Shown: positions 38,504-45,408, counted from the stretch's first letter. The stretch: DNA of 64,000 nt from Spirosoma sp. (GCF_026391055.1 NZ_JAPLET010000020.1:1-64000); one strand, 5' to 3'. Translations and numbers: made by a program. The notes: generated by a model not told the origin, from the sequence alone.

Positions 38504-38746
38504 TTCAATCACAGGCTTCCCTTCCCCCGTAAGTACATAGCGCATATTCATCGTTGGAAATTTAGTGGCTATTTCGGCCAGTGATTCGCTGCTGAGGTAA
38601 GTTTTATTGCCAATATGCCGGTAGAATTTTTCCCGGCTATACCCCAATTCTTTTGCTAACCGGTAGACCGTTACTTCCTGTACGGCCAGGGCTTCTTTGA
38701 GCCATTTTCCCTGAATATTGGTCTTTTTTTCTCGTCGTCCTGCCAT
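38489..38746 (-). CDS. Small helix-turn-helix DNA-binding protein
   Basis: An 85-residue protein with a Cro/XRE-like helix-turn-helix: VTVYRLAKELGYSREKFYRH (residues 27-46), then SSESLAEIATKFPTMNMRYV. That last segment resembles the helix-turn pattern in small repressors of accessory elements. It is divergent from the GIY-YIG gene with a 67-bp AT-rich gap, which fits a regulator controlling that intergenic promoter. The start codon lies 4 nt after a TATCTTTG box, so the mRNA may lack a leader. It is the first gene of the accessory region. Confidence 0.75.
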   Translation of the reverse strand: MAGRREKKTNIQGKWLKEALAVQEVTVYRLAKELGYSREKFYRHIGNKTYLSSESLAEIATKFPTMNMRYVLTGEGKPVIEKAVS

Positions 38747-38750
38747 AAAA

Positions 38751-38758
38751 CAAAGATA
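38751..38758 (-). promoter_or_regulatory. -7 box directly before the HTH gene
   Basis: On the minus strand TATCTTTG is a full match to TAnnTTTG and ends 4 nt before the ATG at 38746. This spacing predicts a leaderless transcript. No clear -33 element is seen. Confidence 0.5.
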
Positions 38759-38813
38759 AAAAATATATGTATTTTTAGTTGTATATAAGTATTGTTTGTA
38801 GTATATTTAAAAC

Positions 38814-39383
38814 ATGAAAATCGCCGATGGAAACACCCAAAAGAGCCTTGATTTAGGCCAAATTCTGGATAGCGCAGCGTTATTTCCGCCCCAGCCGTGC
38901 ATTTATTATCTGATTAATTTCCGGAATGAAGTTGTCTATGTAGGACAGACGCTAAACCTGTATACCAGCCTGCTGGAGCACCGGAAAGAGGGGACAAAAT
39001 TTGTTCGGTTTCGCTACTTCACCTGTGACGAAAATGATCTGGAGCGACTAGAGCGGGGAGCCATTGAGCGGCTCGACCCTATTCTTAACCGGGTATCGAA
39101 GCCCAGGGCCGTCTCTGTACCCGGCAACCTGAGCAAACCCTTTATTTGCCTAAAATACAACATTACTCCTGTGGCTTTTGAGCGACTTCGGGAGGCTTTC
39201 GGGTTGCAACCGGCCAGTTCGTTCGGTAATGCAAAATATTACAAGCCCGACGAGGTGGAGGCCTGGGTAAGGCGCTTTAAAGGGTTGGTTTTGTCGGGCC
39301 GACATGTATTACAGGCCACGCCTACCTATCTGGCCGTAGGTATCAGCAGCCGAACCAGGCAAATTCAGCTCTTTACAAAATGA
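38814..39383 (+). CDS. GIY-YIG domain protein
   Basis: A 189-residue protein whose N-terminal half is a GIY-YIG nuclease fold: CIYYLINFRNEVVYVGQT (residues 31-48) holds the two tyrosine strands, and ERLERGAIERLDPILNR (near 80-96) supplies the Glu. The usual Arg of the central helix may be His/Arg in LLEHRKEG. The C-terminal half (about 110-189) has no known domain; VEAWVRRFKGL suggests a helical DNA-contact region. Its neighbours are an HTH protein and a tyrosine recombinase, as in small mobile or defence-type modules. Whether it cuts DNA is not shown by sequence. Confidence 0.75.
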   Translation: MKIADGNTQKSLDLGQILDSAALFPPQPCIYYLINFRNEVVYVGQTLNLYTSLLEHRKEGTKFVRFRYFTCDENDLERLERGAIERLDPILNRVSKPRAVSVPGNLSKPFICLKYNITPVAFERLREAFGLQPASSFGNAKYYKPDEVEAWVRRFKGLVLSGRHVLQATPTYLAVGISSRTRQIQLFTK

Positions 39384-39408
39384 TGGGGCGCGCTAGTCGT
39401 CAGATGCA

Positions 39409-39460
39409 GCGACACCCTCAATTGTCTCCGAAATGCCTTCGAAACAATTGAGGGTGTCGC
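39409..39460. repeat. Perfect 17-bp hairpin before the recombinase gene
   Basis: GCGACACCCTCAATTGT (39409-39425) pairs perfectly with 39444-39460 around an 18-nt loop. It lies between the GIY-YIG stop and the recombinase start (39498). It may terminate the upstream transcript or be a recombinase binding site. No T-run follows. Confidence 0.6.
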
Positions 39461-39497
39461 CCGTCTACAGTTAACTGATCTATTTCATCATTTCTGT

Positions 39498-40670
39498 ATG
39501 ATTACCATTCGTATTGACGAAAAAGAACCTACGCTGTTGGCGGTGTTATTTGCCGAAGATCCGGTAGCGAACGACTTGATCCGCGAAGTGCCCGGAAGGC
39601 GCTGGAGTTATTCGCGACGGTGCTGGCTTCTACCTAACACGCGCAACAGTGTAGTGAAAATCGGCCTGCTTTTTGGGAAAACGTATTGCCGGTTCGACGA
39701 AGCCGTCGTGCGGTTATACAAACCGACGTCTTCGCTCGCTGCCCTTGATCAGGCAACCAACCCACCCTGGCCTCCGGTGGGGAAAGAGCAGTTGTCCAAA
39801 ACCTTTCGGTATGCGCCACCTCAACGGGAATACGATCAACATCCCCTTATTCAGGCGGTTTCGGCAACCATGCGGGTGCAGCACTACAGCCGGAAAACGT
39901 ACAAGAATTATAAACAGGCGCTTATTACCTTGATCCGATTTACCGAGCCGAAGGCCGTTGATTCGCTGACGAAAGAGCAGTATCAAACCTATCTGTTGTT
40001 TCTGATTGAGAAAAAACGGCTGAGTAGCGCTACGCTAAACGTTCACATAAACGCATATAAGTTTTATTGTGAGAAAATTTTGCAACGCGAGAAGGAGTTT
40101 TATGACATAGCCTATCCGCGTCAGGCGATAAAACTCCCCACAGTTTATAGTGTAGCTGAAGTGAAAGCCATTTTTAATGCGACGACCAGTTTAAAATACC
40201 GCGCGCTGTTTATGCTTGTTTACGGTACTGGTTTACGGTTAAACGAGGTGGCTTATCTACGTATCACCGACCTTGACCGTACACGCAGACTAGTGACCGT
40301 TCGGGGCGGTAAAGGCAAAAAAGATAGGATTGTGATGTGGAGCGATAAACTGGAAGTCGTTATAAACGAGTACCTGGCTCAGTATAAACCCAAAGCTTAT
40401 TTGTTCGAAGGTTCGGGAAACGGCGAGCCATTGCAAAATCGAGTAATTCAGCTGGTCTATAGCGATGTAGTCAGATTTGCGGGAATCACGAAGAAAGGAG
40501 GCATTCACACCCTTCGTCATAGCTTTGCTACTCACTTGTTGGAATCAGGGACTGATATTCGCCAAATTCAGGTATTGCTTGGGCATGAGAATATCCTGAC
40601 GACCATGCGCTATACGCACGTATCGGCCGATACGATAAGCAAGCTTAAAAGTCCGTTGGATGCTTTGTAG
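39498..40670 (+). CDS. Tyrosine recombinase (XerC/D-like phage integrase family)
   Basis: A 390-residue site-specific recombinase with all catalytic residues: Arg in YGTGLRLNEVAYL (near 252), Lys in RGGKGKKDRI, HTLRHSFATHLL (HxxR, near 335), LLGHENILTTM (His/Trp position), and the nucleophile Tyr in RYTHVS (near 374). A SAM-like core-binding domain lies at about 120-205. The first 70 residues contain VPGRRWSYSRRCWLLP, which resembles the HARP-type segment seen in some Bacteroidota recombinases. Between KKDR and HTLRH there are only about 60 residues, so the extra insert of integron integrases is absent. It lies 2.3 kb before the first attC-like site, in the same orientation as the cassettes. 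Confidence 0.9.
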   Translation: MITIRIDEKEPTLLAVLFAEDPVANDLIREVPGRRWSYSRRCWLLPNTRNSVVKIGLLFGKTYCRFDEAVVRLYKPTSSLAALDQATNPPWPPVGKEQLSKTFRYAPPQREYDQHPLIQAVSATMRVQHYSRKTYKNYKQALITLIRFTEPKAVDSLTKEQYQTYLLFLIEKKRLSSATLNVHINAYKFYCEKILQREKEFYDIAYPRQAIKLPTVYSVAEVKAIFNATTSLKYRALFMLVYGTGLRLNEVAYLRITDLDRTRRLVTVRGGKGKKDRIVMWSDKLEVVINEYLAQYKPKAYLFEGSGNGEPLQNRVIQLVYSDVVRFAGITKKGGIHTLRHSFATHLLESGTDIRQIQVLLGHENILTTMRYTHVSADTISKLKSPLDAL

Positions 40671-40908
40671 ATGGCTGTTCCTGTGGTTTGTGTCGCAAAA
40701 TTCTAGCACGAAGTTGTTCAAGACTGAAAAATTTGCTTTTCAGGATATAGCCTTGTGTAGTGCCAATGACTATTCGTTTGTTTATCCTGACCTGCCCACG
40801 CGAGTTAAACCGGTATAACCGCTTATCATGTCCAAAAAAGTAGTTTGGATAGCCTTCAATATCCCAGACTCGCTCAACTAACTGATTAACAGAAACTTTT
40901 TCCGCCAT
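40645..40908 (-). CDS. Hypothetical protein
   Basis: An 87-residue protein, basic, with WDIEGYPNYFFGHDKRLYRF followed by a short beta-strand segment and a Lys/Arg-rich helix. The start has a mild resemblance to NUMOD4-like DNA-binding repeats of homing endonucleases, but the match is too short to claim. Its 3' end overlaps the recombinase gene by 26 bp tail to tail. No domain is assigned. It is probably a real gene because codon use is regular and the frame fills the space. Confidence 0.55.
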   Translation of the reverse strand: MAEKVSVNQLVERVWDIEGYPNYFFGHDKRLYRFNSRGQVRINKRIVIGTTQGYILKSKFFSLEQLRARILRHKPQEQPSTKHPTDF

Positions 40909-41218
40909 ATAGTTTGTAAAACTTCATGTATATTTCTATGATTGTAGAAACTTTTTCCGTGCATTAGGTTACCCTGACAAAGATAGAAAATATGCAACAA
41001 ACACTTAATATTAATATGCTGACTATCAATGCATTAATATTAAGCGAACTTTCGTCCTTTATTATGTTGTGCGCTGAAACAGCTTTGCTACGCGATGTGT
41101 GTTCCTATGCCGCTTAAATCCAGCAGCCAGCCAATGAGTTTGCCGCTTTGTTAGCTTTCGTGCCTAATGCCAGCTAGAGACCGACAACGCGGGCTTGAAT
41201 GTGCTAATAAAAAATTAC
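40909..41218. other. AT-rich non-coding stretch with palindrome and one arm of a direct repeat
   Basis: No gene is seen. It contains a 12-bp inverted repeat, CTTAATATTAAT (41004-41015) against 41033-41044. At 41114-41131 it holds TTAAATCCAGCAGCCAGC, which is repeated exactly at 42954-42971, just before the first attC-like site. Confidence 0.6.
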
Positions 41219-41809
41219 ATGACTCCACAAGAAATAGACCATGCTGGTGCATATCTTAAATACCTGGCAGATAATGCTGAAGCGGAAACTAAGGCATCCG
41301 AATTCTTAGGGACTTTTGAAGGGGTTGATCTTGGCGACAAGCAATTAAAATACGGTGTGACCATCACTCGACTCCTTGAAGATGAAGGTTTGGTGGAGGT
41401 AGTGCCACCAAGTAAGTATTCTGCTAAAATTACAGCTAAGGGCATCAGGGCATACCGAATAGGGTATAAAAACTGGCTAATTCAGGAAGCTCAAAAAAAA
41501 GAGCTTGAGGAAAAAAGGGCAGAAGAAACACGAAAGGCTACAGAAGTTAGTACAAGCGCGGCTAAAGTATCGGCAGGGTCTGCCGCCATTTCAGCAGCAC
41601 TAACATTAGTGTCAGTGTTATTTGGAGTTTACCAGTACATAAACTCTAATAGTCAAGATAAAAAGATTGATTCATTACAAACTAGAGTCACCTCTTTAGA
41701 GTCAAATAGAAAATCAATAATTGTACGATTACCAGCGCAAGTGTCCACCCCACAAAAAAGCTCCGCCCATTTGAAGAGTGAACCCATTCTACAAAAGCAG
41801 AAGAAATAG
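41219..41809 (+). CDS. Hypothetical membrane protein with coiled coil
   Basis: A 196-residue protein (ATG at 41219 preferred over an upstream TTG at 41195). Residues 1-80 are compact with winged-helix-like periodicity (LLEDEGLVEVVPPSKYSAKI). A charged helix of Lys/Glu follows, then a hydrophobic segment AAISAALTLVSVLFGVYQYI (near 128-147), and a short coiled coil DKKIDSLQTRVTSLES. The C-terminus is Ser/Lys-rich. Unknown function. A DNA-binding or sensor head tethered to the membrane is possible but speculative. It lies between the two copies of the 18-bp direct repeat. Confidence 0.65.
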   Translation: MTPQEIDHAGAYLKYLADNAEAETKASEFLGTFEGVDLGDKQLKYGVTITRLLEDEGLVEVVPPSKYSAKITAKGIRAYRIGYKNWLIQEAQKKELEEKRAEETRKATEVSTSAAKVSAGSAAISAALTLVSVLFGVYQYINSNSQDKKIDSLQTRVTSLESNRKSIIVRLPAQVSTPQKSSAHLKSEPILQKQKK

Positions 41810-41909
41810 TCTTTTTGTTGTTCATAATCAGTGCGTTATATTCCCTAATATCGCACATTTTTAAACAAAATCAAACAACTTAACAATCTTAATACCCAAA
41901 ATAAGGCTC

Positions 41910-42575
41910 ATGTTCAATCTACCCACAAAACACAAAGACAAATTAATTGGTGGCGTAATTGGGCTTATTCTTCTTGGAGGGAGTCTATATATAAAGAGTC
42001 TTTTTGAAAAAGAGCCTCCTGTTGATATTTCAACTAAATTTACCCCCAGCCCTAATTTGCCGTCCATAAATAACGTAGGCAATGACTCTTCGAGCCAAAA
42101 TATAAATCAAGTCAATCAGAGTAATTCTAATTTAGGTGATGTAAAAAATGAGTTTGTCTCTGGAGACAAAAAAATATACCATAATTATAATCAACCAAAA
42201 GATACTCAAAAAGGCACACCAATTATTAATAATGGATTCCTGAATCAAGGCGGTAATGGCAATACGTATAACCAACAAATAAACCCTGAGATTCCACAGC
42301 GGCACTTTAGTAAATCTAATTTTAATGCCTTTAAAAATATACTTCCAGATAAAACAAAGTTCATTACTGGATCTATTTTTAACTCTGACGCTGAAAGTAT
42401 AAAATATGGAAATGAATTGTTAGACACTTTTGAATCAAACGGATATATAATTGCGGTTCGCCCTTTGGGGTTAAGGGTTGAACATGTACCAAAGGAAAAG
42501 TTTGGATTAATTGAATACTCGCTTTCTAATGATTCGCTTGAATGTGACATTGTAATCTACCCAATTAAGCCATAG
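41910..42575 (+). CDS. Hypothetical membrane-anchored protein
   Basis: A 221-residue protein with one N-terminal membrane helix (IGGVIGLILLGGSLYIKSLF, residues 13-32). A long Asn/Ser/Gln-rich linker follows (about 45-130), then a compact C-terminal domain (about 135-221) with FKNILPDKTKFITGSIFNSD and a mixed alpha/beta pattern. No family is recognised. The codon use is AT-rich and unlike the housekeeping genes, which suggests acquisition. It lies between the 18-bp direct repeats, before the cassette array. Confidence 0.65.
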   Translation: MFNLPTKHKDKLIGGVIGLILLGGSLYIKSLFEKEPPVDISTKFTPSPNLPSINNVGNDSSSQNINQVNQSNSNLGDVKNEFVSGDKKIYHNYNQPKDTQKGTPIINNGFLNQGGNGNTYNQQINPEIPQRHFSKSNFNAFKNILPDKTKFITGSIFNSDAESIKYGNELLDTFESNGYIIAVRPLGLRVEHVPKEKFGLIEYSLSNDSLECDIVIYPIKP

Positions 42576-42576
42576 A

Positions 42577-42690
42577 TCATGAAAATGCCATTATAACCAC
42601 AATCGCCCACCCTATAAAGGCAAGCCACTCCAAAATTCGAATGTAGTTTTCTAGTCCCTGCGTTGTTTCGTCATTTTTTTCTTGGTCCAT
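42577..42690 (-). CDS. Very small membrane protein (37 aa)
   Basis: The frame ATG(42690) to TGA(42577) encodes 37 residues: a charged N-terminus (MDQEKNDETTQGLENYI) and one transmembrane helix (ILEWLAFIGWAIVVIMAFS). It ends one base after the stop of the convergent gene at 41910-42575. A second small minus-strand gene lies 44 bp upstream, so the two may be one transcript. Small size limits certainty, but the acidic-head and single-helix design is typical of real small membrane proteins. Confidence 0.5.
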   Translation of the reverse strand: MDQEKNDETTQGLENYIRILEWLAFIGWAIVVIMAFS

Positions 42691-42734
42691 GATATTTGTG
42701 GTTTATTGATTTAAAATTAAAATACTTGCAATAT

Positions 42735-42884
42735 TTATTCTTTTTCAGCCCCCATCACTTCATCCAGCACCCTATTATAAATCTCCATGTTACGCTCCCA
42801 CTCTTCCCGCGTCATAGGCGTGTAGCAGTTAAGCATCATAGCGTCAAGCTCCTTTATCGCGTCTTCTTCTTGTTGCGTAGTCAT
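42735..42884 (-). CDS. Small acidic protein (49 aa)
   Basis: The frame ATG(42884) to TAA(42735) encodes 49 residues, MTTQQEEDAIKELDAMMLNC through MTREEWERNMEIYNRVLDEV, a highly charged helical protein. It is followed on the same strand by the 37-residue membrane protein. The amino-acid pattern is protein-like with no rare clusters. Function unknown. The minus-strand pair is antiparallel to the cassette array that starts 110 bp away. Confidence 0.5.
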   Translation of the reverse strand: MTTQQEEDAIKELDAMMLNCYTPMTREEWERNMEIYNRVLDEVMGAEKE

Positions 42885-42953
42885 GTTCCGTTAGCGGGTT
42901 GTTTCTTACAGGGTACTTGGTGAGGGGTATCTAGCTTATGGTCTATCTGCGGG

Positions 42954-42971
42954 TTAAATCCAGCAGCCAGC
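42954..42971. repeat. 18-bp direct repeat, second copy
   Basis: TTAAATCCAGCAGCCAGC is identical to 41114-41131. The two copies frame a 1.84-kb segment with two plus-strand and two small minus-strand genes. It may mark an insertion or recombination boundary. Confidence 0.6.
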
Positions 42972-42994
42972 TTGAGCGAATGCGGGGTTGGCGT

Positions 42995-43087
42995 CACCCA
43001 ACAAGATGAAGTGTGTAAACTACGGAACAGCTTGTGTACGTTCAGTTGGCTTATGCCCCGTAGCATCACACTTCAAGGCGTTGGGTG
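42995..43087 (+). repeat. attC-like recombination site A (first of array)
   Basis: Outer arms CACCCAAC (42995-43002) and GTTGGGTG (43080-43087) are fully complementary and fit the R'' (RYYYAAC) and R' (GTTRRRY) core sites of integron attC. Inner arms TGAAGTGTG (43007-43015) and CACACTTCA (43067-43075) are also perfect. A third stem TACGG/CCGTA lies inside. Spacers of four bases separate outer and inner arms on both sides. Confidence 0.75.
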
Positions 43088-43109
43088 GAGCCAAACAAGA
43101 TGTGAGTGC

Positions 43110-43265
43110 AAGGTATGTTTCGGTCGACAGGCCAAACGCCCCGATGAGGTAGGCTTTTGGTGAGTTGGCCGGGTTGTGGTCGACAGGCGGCACAACTCGA
43201 CAGCCAATCAGTTAGACTCGTCATGCAGGTTGCGGTCGACAAAGCAAACGCCCCTAAAGGGCAAA
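43110..43265 (+). repeat. Three tandem ~50-bp satellite units after site A
   Basis: The units are recognisable by their cores: GTCGACAGGCCAAACGCCCC, GTCGACAGGCGGCACAACTC and GTCGACAAAGCAAACGCCCC. The last ends a few bases before the ATG at 43272. The same triplet recurs after most other sites of the array. Confidence 0.65.
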
Positions 43266-43271
43266 TCAAAA

Positions 43272-43706
43272 ATGGGAAAGTTCAAGACGCCCCAAGAAAA
43301 GAAACGACTCAGTTACCAACACGACCGGCGTGATGACTACGGCGAGAGCAAGTCAAGTGCGGCTAAAAGTGTGCGCTGGCGAAAACGGTGGGTCAATCAA
43401 ACTTATCGTCAAGAGATTAAGCATATCCTTAATTCACCAATTGATAAGGAGGATACTGATCAAATCGAGAATCGTATTGACGAGGCAAAAAAGCCTTCTT
43501 GGAAGAAGTCTTCTCATGCACCCTTGGGATTGTTGCTGCATTCCAAAGGCAAGTTAGGAGTCGACAAGATCAAGAAATTAACCTTTCGCGTGAGTGATAC
43601 TCACTATTTAGACGAGCGTCATCTTTCGCTTCGCGCGGGCGGCTCGTCGGGCGACAGGCAGCCCGTCCCGGAGGAAGATTTACATCCCAACAAACGGGGG
43701 GTGTAA
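43272..43706 (+). CDS. Cassette 1: hypothetical basic protein
   Basis: A 144-residue, strongly basic protein starting MGKFKTPQEKKRLSYQHDRR. The open frame extends upstream into satellite repeats, so the ATG at 43272 right after the third unit is chosen. The middle (YRQEIKHILNSPIDKEDTDQ) is helical. The last about 25 residues are encoded by the pre-site block and the first half of attC-like site B, and the stop TAA is the one inside the conserved GTGTAAAGG of that site. The natural C-terminus may thus have been replaced by site sequence. No domain recognised. The basic charge suggests nucleic-acid or ribosome contact. Confidence 0.6.
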   Translation: MGKFKTPQEKKRLSYQHDRRDDYGESKSSAAKSVRWRKRWVNQTYRQEIKHILNSPIDKEDTDQIENRIDEAKKPSWKKSSHAPLGLLLHSKGKLGVDKIKKLTFRVSDTHYLDERHLSLRAGGSSGDRQPVPEEDLHPNKRGV

Positions 43707-43771
43707 AGGTTCAGATACGTGAGTTCAGTCAAGTAGCTTCCTCATCCATCAGCCCCCTGGGGCGTTGGGTG
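43685..43771 (+). repeat. attC-like recombination site B
   Basis: Outer arms TCCCAAC (43685-43691) and GTTGGGTG (43764-43771), complementary over six bases. Inner arms are G-rich (GGGGG after 43694) and C-rich (AGCCCCCT, 43751-43758), with one unpaired base. The conserved GTGTAAAGG and CATCCATCA blocks flank the loop. The 3' end of the cassette-1 gene overlaps this site. Confidence 0.68.
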
Positions 43772-43794
43772 AACCGGCCAAGATGTCAGTTTAA

Positions 43795-43950
43795 GGCGGG
43801 TTACGGGCGACAGTGGAACTGCGCCAACGGGCAAGCTTTAGGTTCGTTGGTCGGGTTCCGGTTGACAGCGCGAACGCCTGAGTGAAGGTGCTTGGACAAG
43901 TTAGCAGGGTTGTGTGCGACAATAGAAACGCCCCAGTAAGGCAGATTTTG
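43795..43950 (+). repeat. Three tandem satellite units after site B
   Basis: Cores GGGCGACAGTGGAACTGCGC, GGTTGACAGCGCGAACGCCT and GTGCGACAATAGAAACGCCC stand about 50 bp apart. The third ends next to the ATG at 43956. Confidence 0.65.
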
Positions 43951-43955
43951 AAAAT

Positions 43956-44201
43956 ATGCTGAATTTCGAGGTTACAGACAGACAATCTTTCACTACTTTT
44001 TTACAACTCTTAGTGCAGGATTTACAGGCAAATCCTGAATCTTGGGAAAACGTGAACTTGCTCGATTTTCTAGAAGCGATGGGCCGATACACTGAAGACA
44101 TTCAAGGCTATTACGATAATTTGCAGTTAGGCTTGAATGCAGATGCCCCAAGTTGGCGTTTGTTTGCTGACCTCTTGAAAGGGGCAACCATTTACGAATA
44201 G
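43956..44201 (+). CDS. Cassette 2: DUF7660-like protein
   Basis: An 81-residue acidic protein with the pattern of the DUF7660 family: SFTTFLQLLVQDLQANPESW, then WENVNLLDFLEAMGRYTEDI, GYYDNL, and the C-terminal WRLFADLLKGATIYE. The family is found scattered in many bacteria, often beside polymorphic-toxin or accessory loci, and has no established function. The size is complete. The gene fills the cassette between sites B and C and has no visible promoter of its own. Confidence 0.75.
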   Translation: MLNFEVTDRQSFTTFLQLLVQDLQANPESWENVNLLDFLEAMGRYTEDIQGYYDNLQLGLNADAPSWRLFADLLKGATIYE

Positions 44202-44247
44202 GGTAGCTTTCCTGTGACAGGAAGCCCGTCCCGCAAGCGAGTTTGCA

Positions 44248-44333
44248 GCCCAACATGATGAGTGTGTAAAGGTTCAGGTATATTCGTTTTAGTGAGTGAC
44301 TCACTCACCATCAACACTCATGGGCGTTGGGTG
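44248..44333 (+). repeat. attC-like recombination site C
   Basis: R'' GCCCAAC (44248-44254) and R' GTTGGGT (44326-44332). Inner arms ATGAGTGT (44258-44265) and ACACTCAT (44314-44321) are perfect and differ in sequence from those of sites A and G. The loop region contains a further palindrome AGTGAGTGACTCACT. Confidence 0.78.
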
Positions 44334-44349
44334 AACAGTCAAAATGGGC

Positions 44350-44510
44350 GTGTAAAGCGGGTTACCGGCGACAGGGCGCACCTTTCGACAAGGTAGCTTT
44401 GGAGTTCGTTTGCCGTTTTCCGGTTGACAGTCGGCACAACTCAAAGGTTAGCTTTATACTCGTTAGTCGGGTTGCCTGCGACAAGATGAACGCCTGAGTT
44501 AGGAAGGCTT
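44350..44510 (+). repeat. Three tandem satellite units after site C
   Basis: Cores GGCGACAGGGCGCACCTTTC, GGTTGACAGTCGGCACAACT and CTGCGACAAGATGAACGCCT. The second is nearly identical to the second unit after site A. Confidence 0.65.
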
Positions 44511-44524
44511 AACAGATTTAAAAG

Positions 44525-44860
44525 ATGGGGTACAAAAAGGTTTGTATTGATTGCCGAAAAACCTTTAGTCGAGAAATTGACTTTGGTTCAGGTCGAGAAT
44601 ATAAATGTCCTGACTGTGGTAAGCCTATGACCCTTTATCCACATAGATTCCGCCCTCCTAAAAAGTCTGATGATTCAAAATGGGTAACGGTGAAGTATCT
44701 GCTTGAGAATGGCTTTAATTACCAGCATATCTATGAGCCAGGCGAATTTGGGAAGATTACCAACGGTAGGGAGGTATATGTTGAGTACCCTGAAAATTTG
44801 AGAGACGCAAAGGAGTTTGTGGAGAAGTATAAAAATCAGGTTAACAGAAAACTCTTGTAA
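44525..44860 (+). CDS. Cassette 3: hypothetical zinc-ribbon protein
   Basis: A 111-residue protein with an N-terminal zinc ribbon: CIDCRKTF (residues 7-14) and YKCPDCGKPM (near 26-35) supply four cysteines. After a basic proline-rich link (RFRPPKKSDDSKW) comes a small alpha/beta domain with VKYLLENGFNYQHIYEPG and VEYPENLRDAKEFVEKYKNQ. No named family is recognised. The same C-terminal layout is seen in small proteins of unknown role. It lies alone between sites C and D. Confidence 0.68.
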   Translation: MGYKKVCIDCRKTFSREIDFGSGREYKCPDCGKPMTLYPHRFRPPKKSDDSKWVTVKYLLENGFNYQHIYEPGEFGKITNGREVYVEYPENLRDAKEFVEKYKNQVNRKLL

Positions 44861-44920
44861 ATCGCTCCGTGTGGTGTGGCTTTCGGGCGACAAGCAGCAC
44901 GTCCCGTAGGAAGGCTTTCA

Positions 44921-45007
44921 GCCCAACATGTCGGGTGTGTAAAGGTGTAAGTTGCAGCTGTTGAGGGGAGTGACTCGACCACCATTAGCCCTCTGGGGCG
45001 TTGGGTG
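44921..45007 (+). repeat. attC-like recombination site D
   Basis: R'' GCCCAAC (44921-44927) and R' GTTGGGT (45000-45006), then G. Inner arms are only partly paired (CGGGT against AGCCCTC). Conserved GTGTAAAGG and CCACCATTA blocks are present. The 60 bp before R'' hold the pre-site block GGGCGACAAGCAGCACGTCC. Confidence 0.7.
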
Positions 45008-45039
45008 GCCCAAACAAGCTGCTCTTACGGGGCAGCGTC

Positions 45040-45180
45040 TCAGCCACAGGCAGCACGTCCCGACAGGCAGGCTTAAGGGCTTCCATTTCGGGGGCTCCGC
45101 TGACAAGGTGAACGCCCCGGTTAGACAAGTTTAGATTTGCGTTTCGGGCCTCGGCTGAAAAGCCAACCACATTTCAAGTC
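45040..45180 (+). repeat. Satellite units after site D
   Basis: Three degenerate units: CAGCCACAGGCAGCACGTCC, CGCTGACAAGGTGAACGCCC and CGGCTGAAAAGCCAACCAC. The third is the most diverged of its class. Confidence 0.58.
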
Positions 45181-45201
45181 AAAATTTTGAACTCTCGAAT
45201 A

Positions 45202-45408
45202 ATGTCCGTCTGGAAGAATCCTAAGTTTTATCTCCGCAGCCTTGGCATCTTTGTCATGATTGTACTGATTGATTGGTTTATCGAGTCTGGGTTTCAGCTC
45301 TTTCGGGGCCGAAGTTTTTCAGAAATTACAGACAATTACAAAATCCCGTTCACGTATTTAGCTGTGGCAGTCGCTATCGTTTATTCCAATCTGAAAAAAT
45401 CGGATTAG
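45202..45408 (+). CDS. Cassette 4: small membrane protein
   Basis: A 68-residue protein, ATG at 45202 (a TTG at 45187 would add five residues). Two transmembrane helices: YLRSLGIFVMIVLIDWFIES (about residues 9-28) and IPFTYLAVAVAIVYSNL (about 47-63), joined by a short loop with RGRSFSEITDNYK. No family is recognised. It is the only gene between sites D and E. Like several other cassette products it is predicted to act in the membrane. Confidence 0.62.
   Translation: MSVWKNPKFYLRSLGIFVMIVLIDWFIESGFQLFRGRSFSEITDNYKIPFTYLAVAVAIVYSNLKKSD

Noticed and set aside
39498..40670. Calling the recombinase IntI
   Set aside because: The stretch between the KKDR and HTLRH motifs is too short for the IntI-specific insert, and the orientation is opposite to most integrons.
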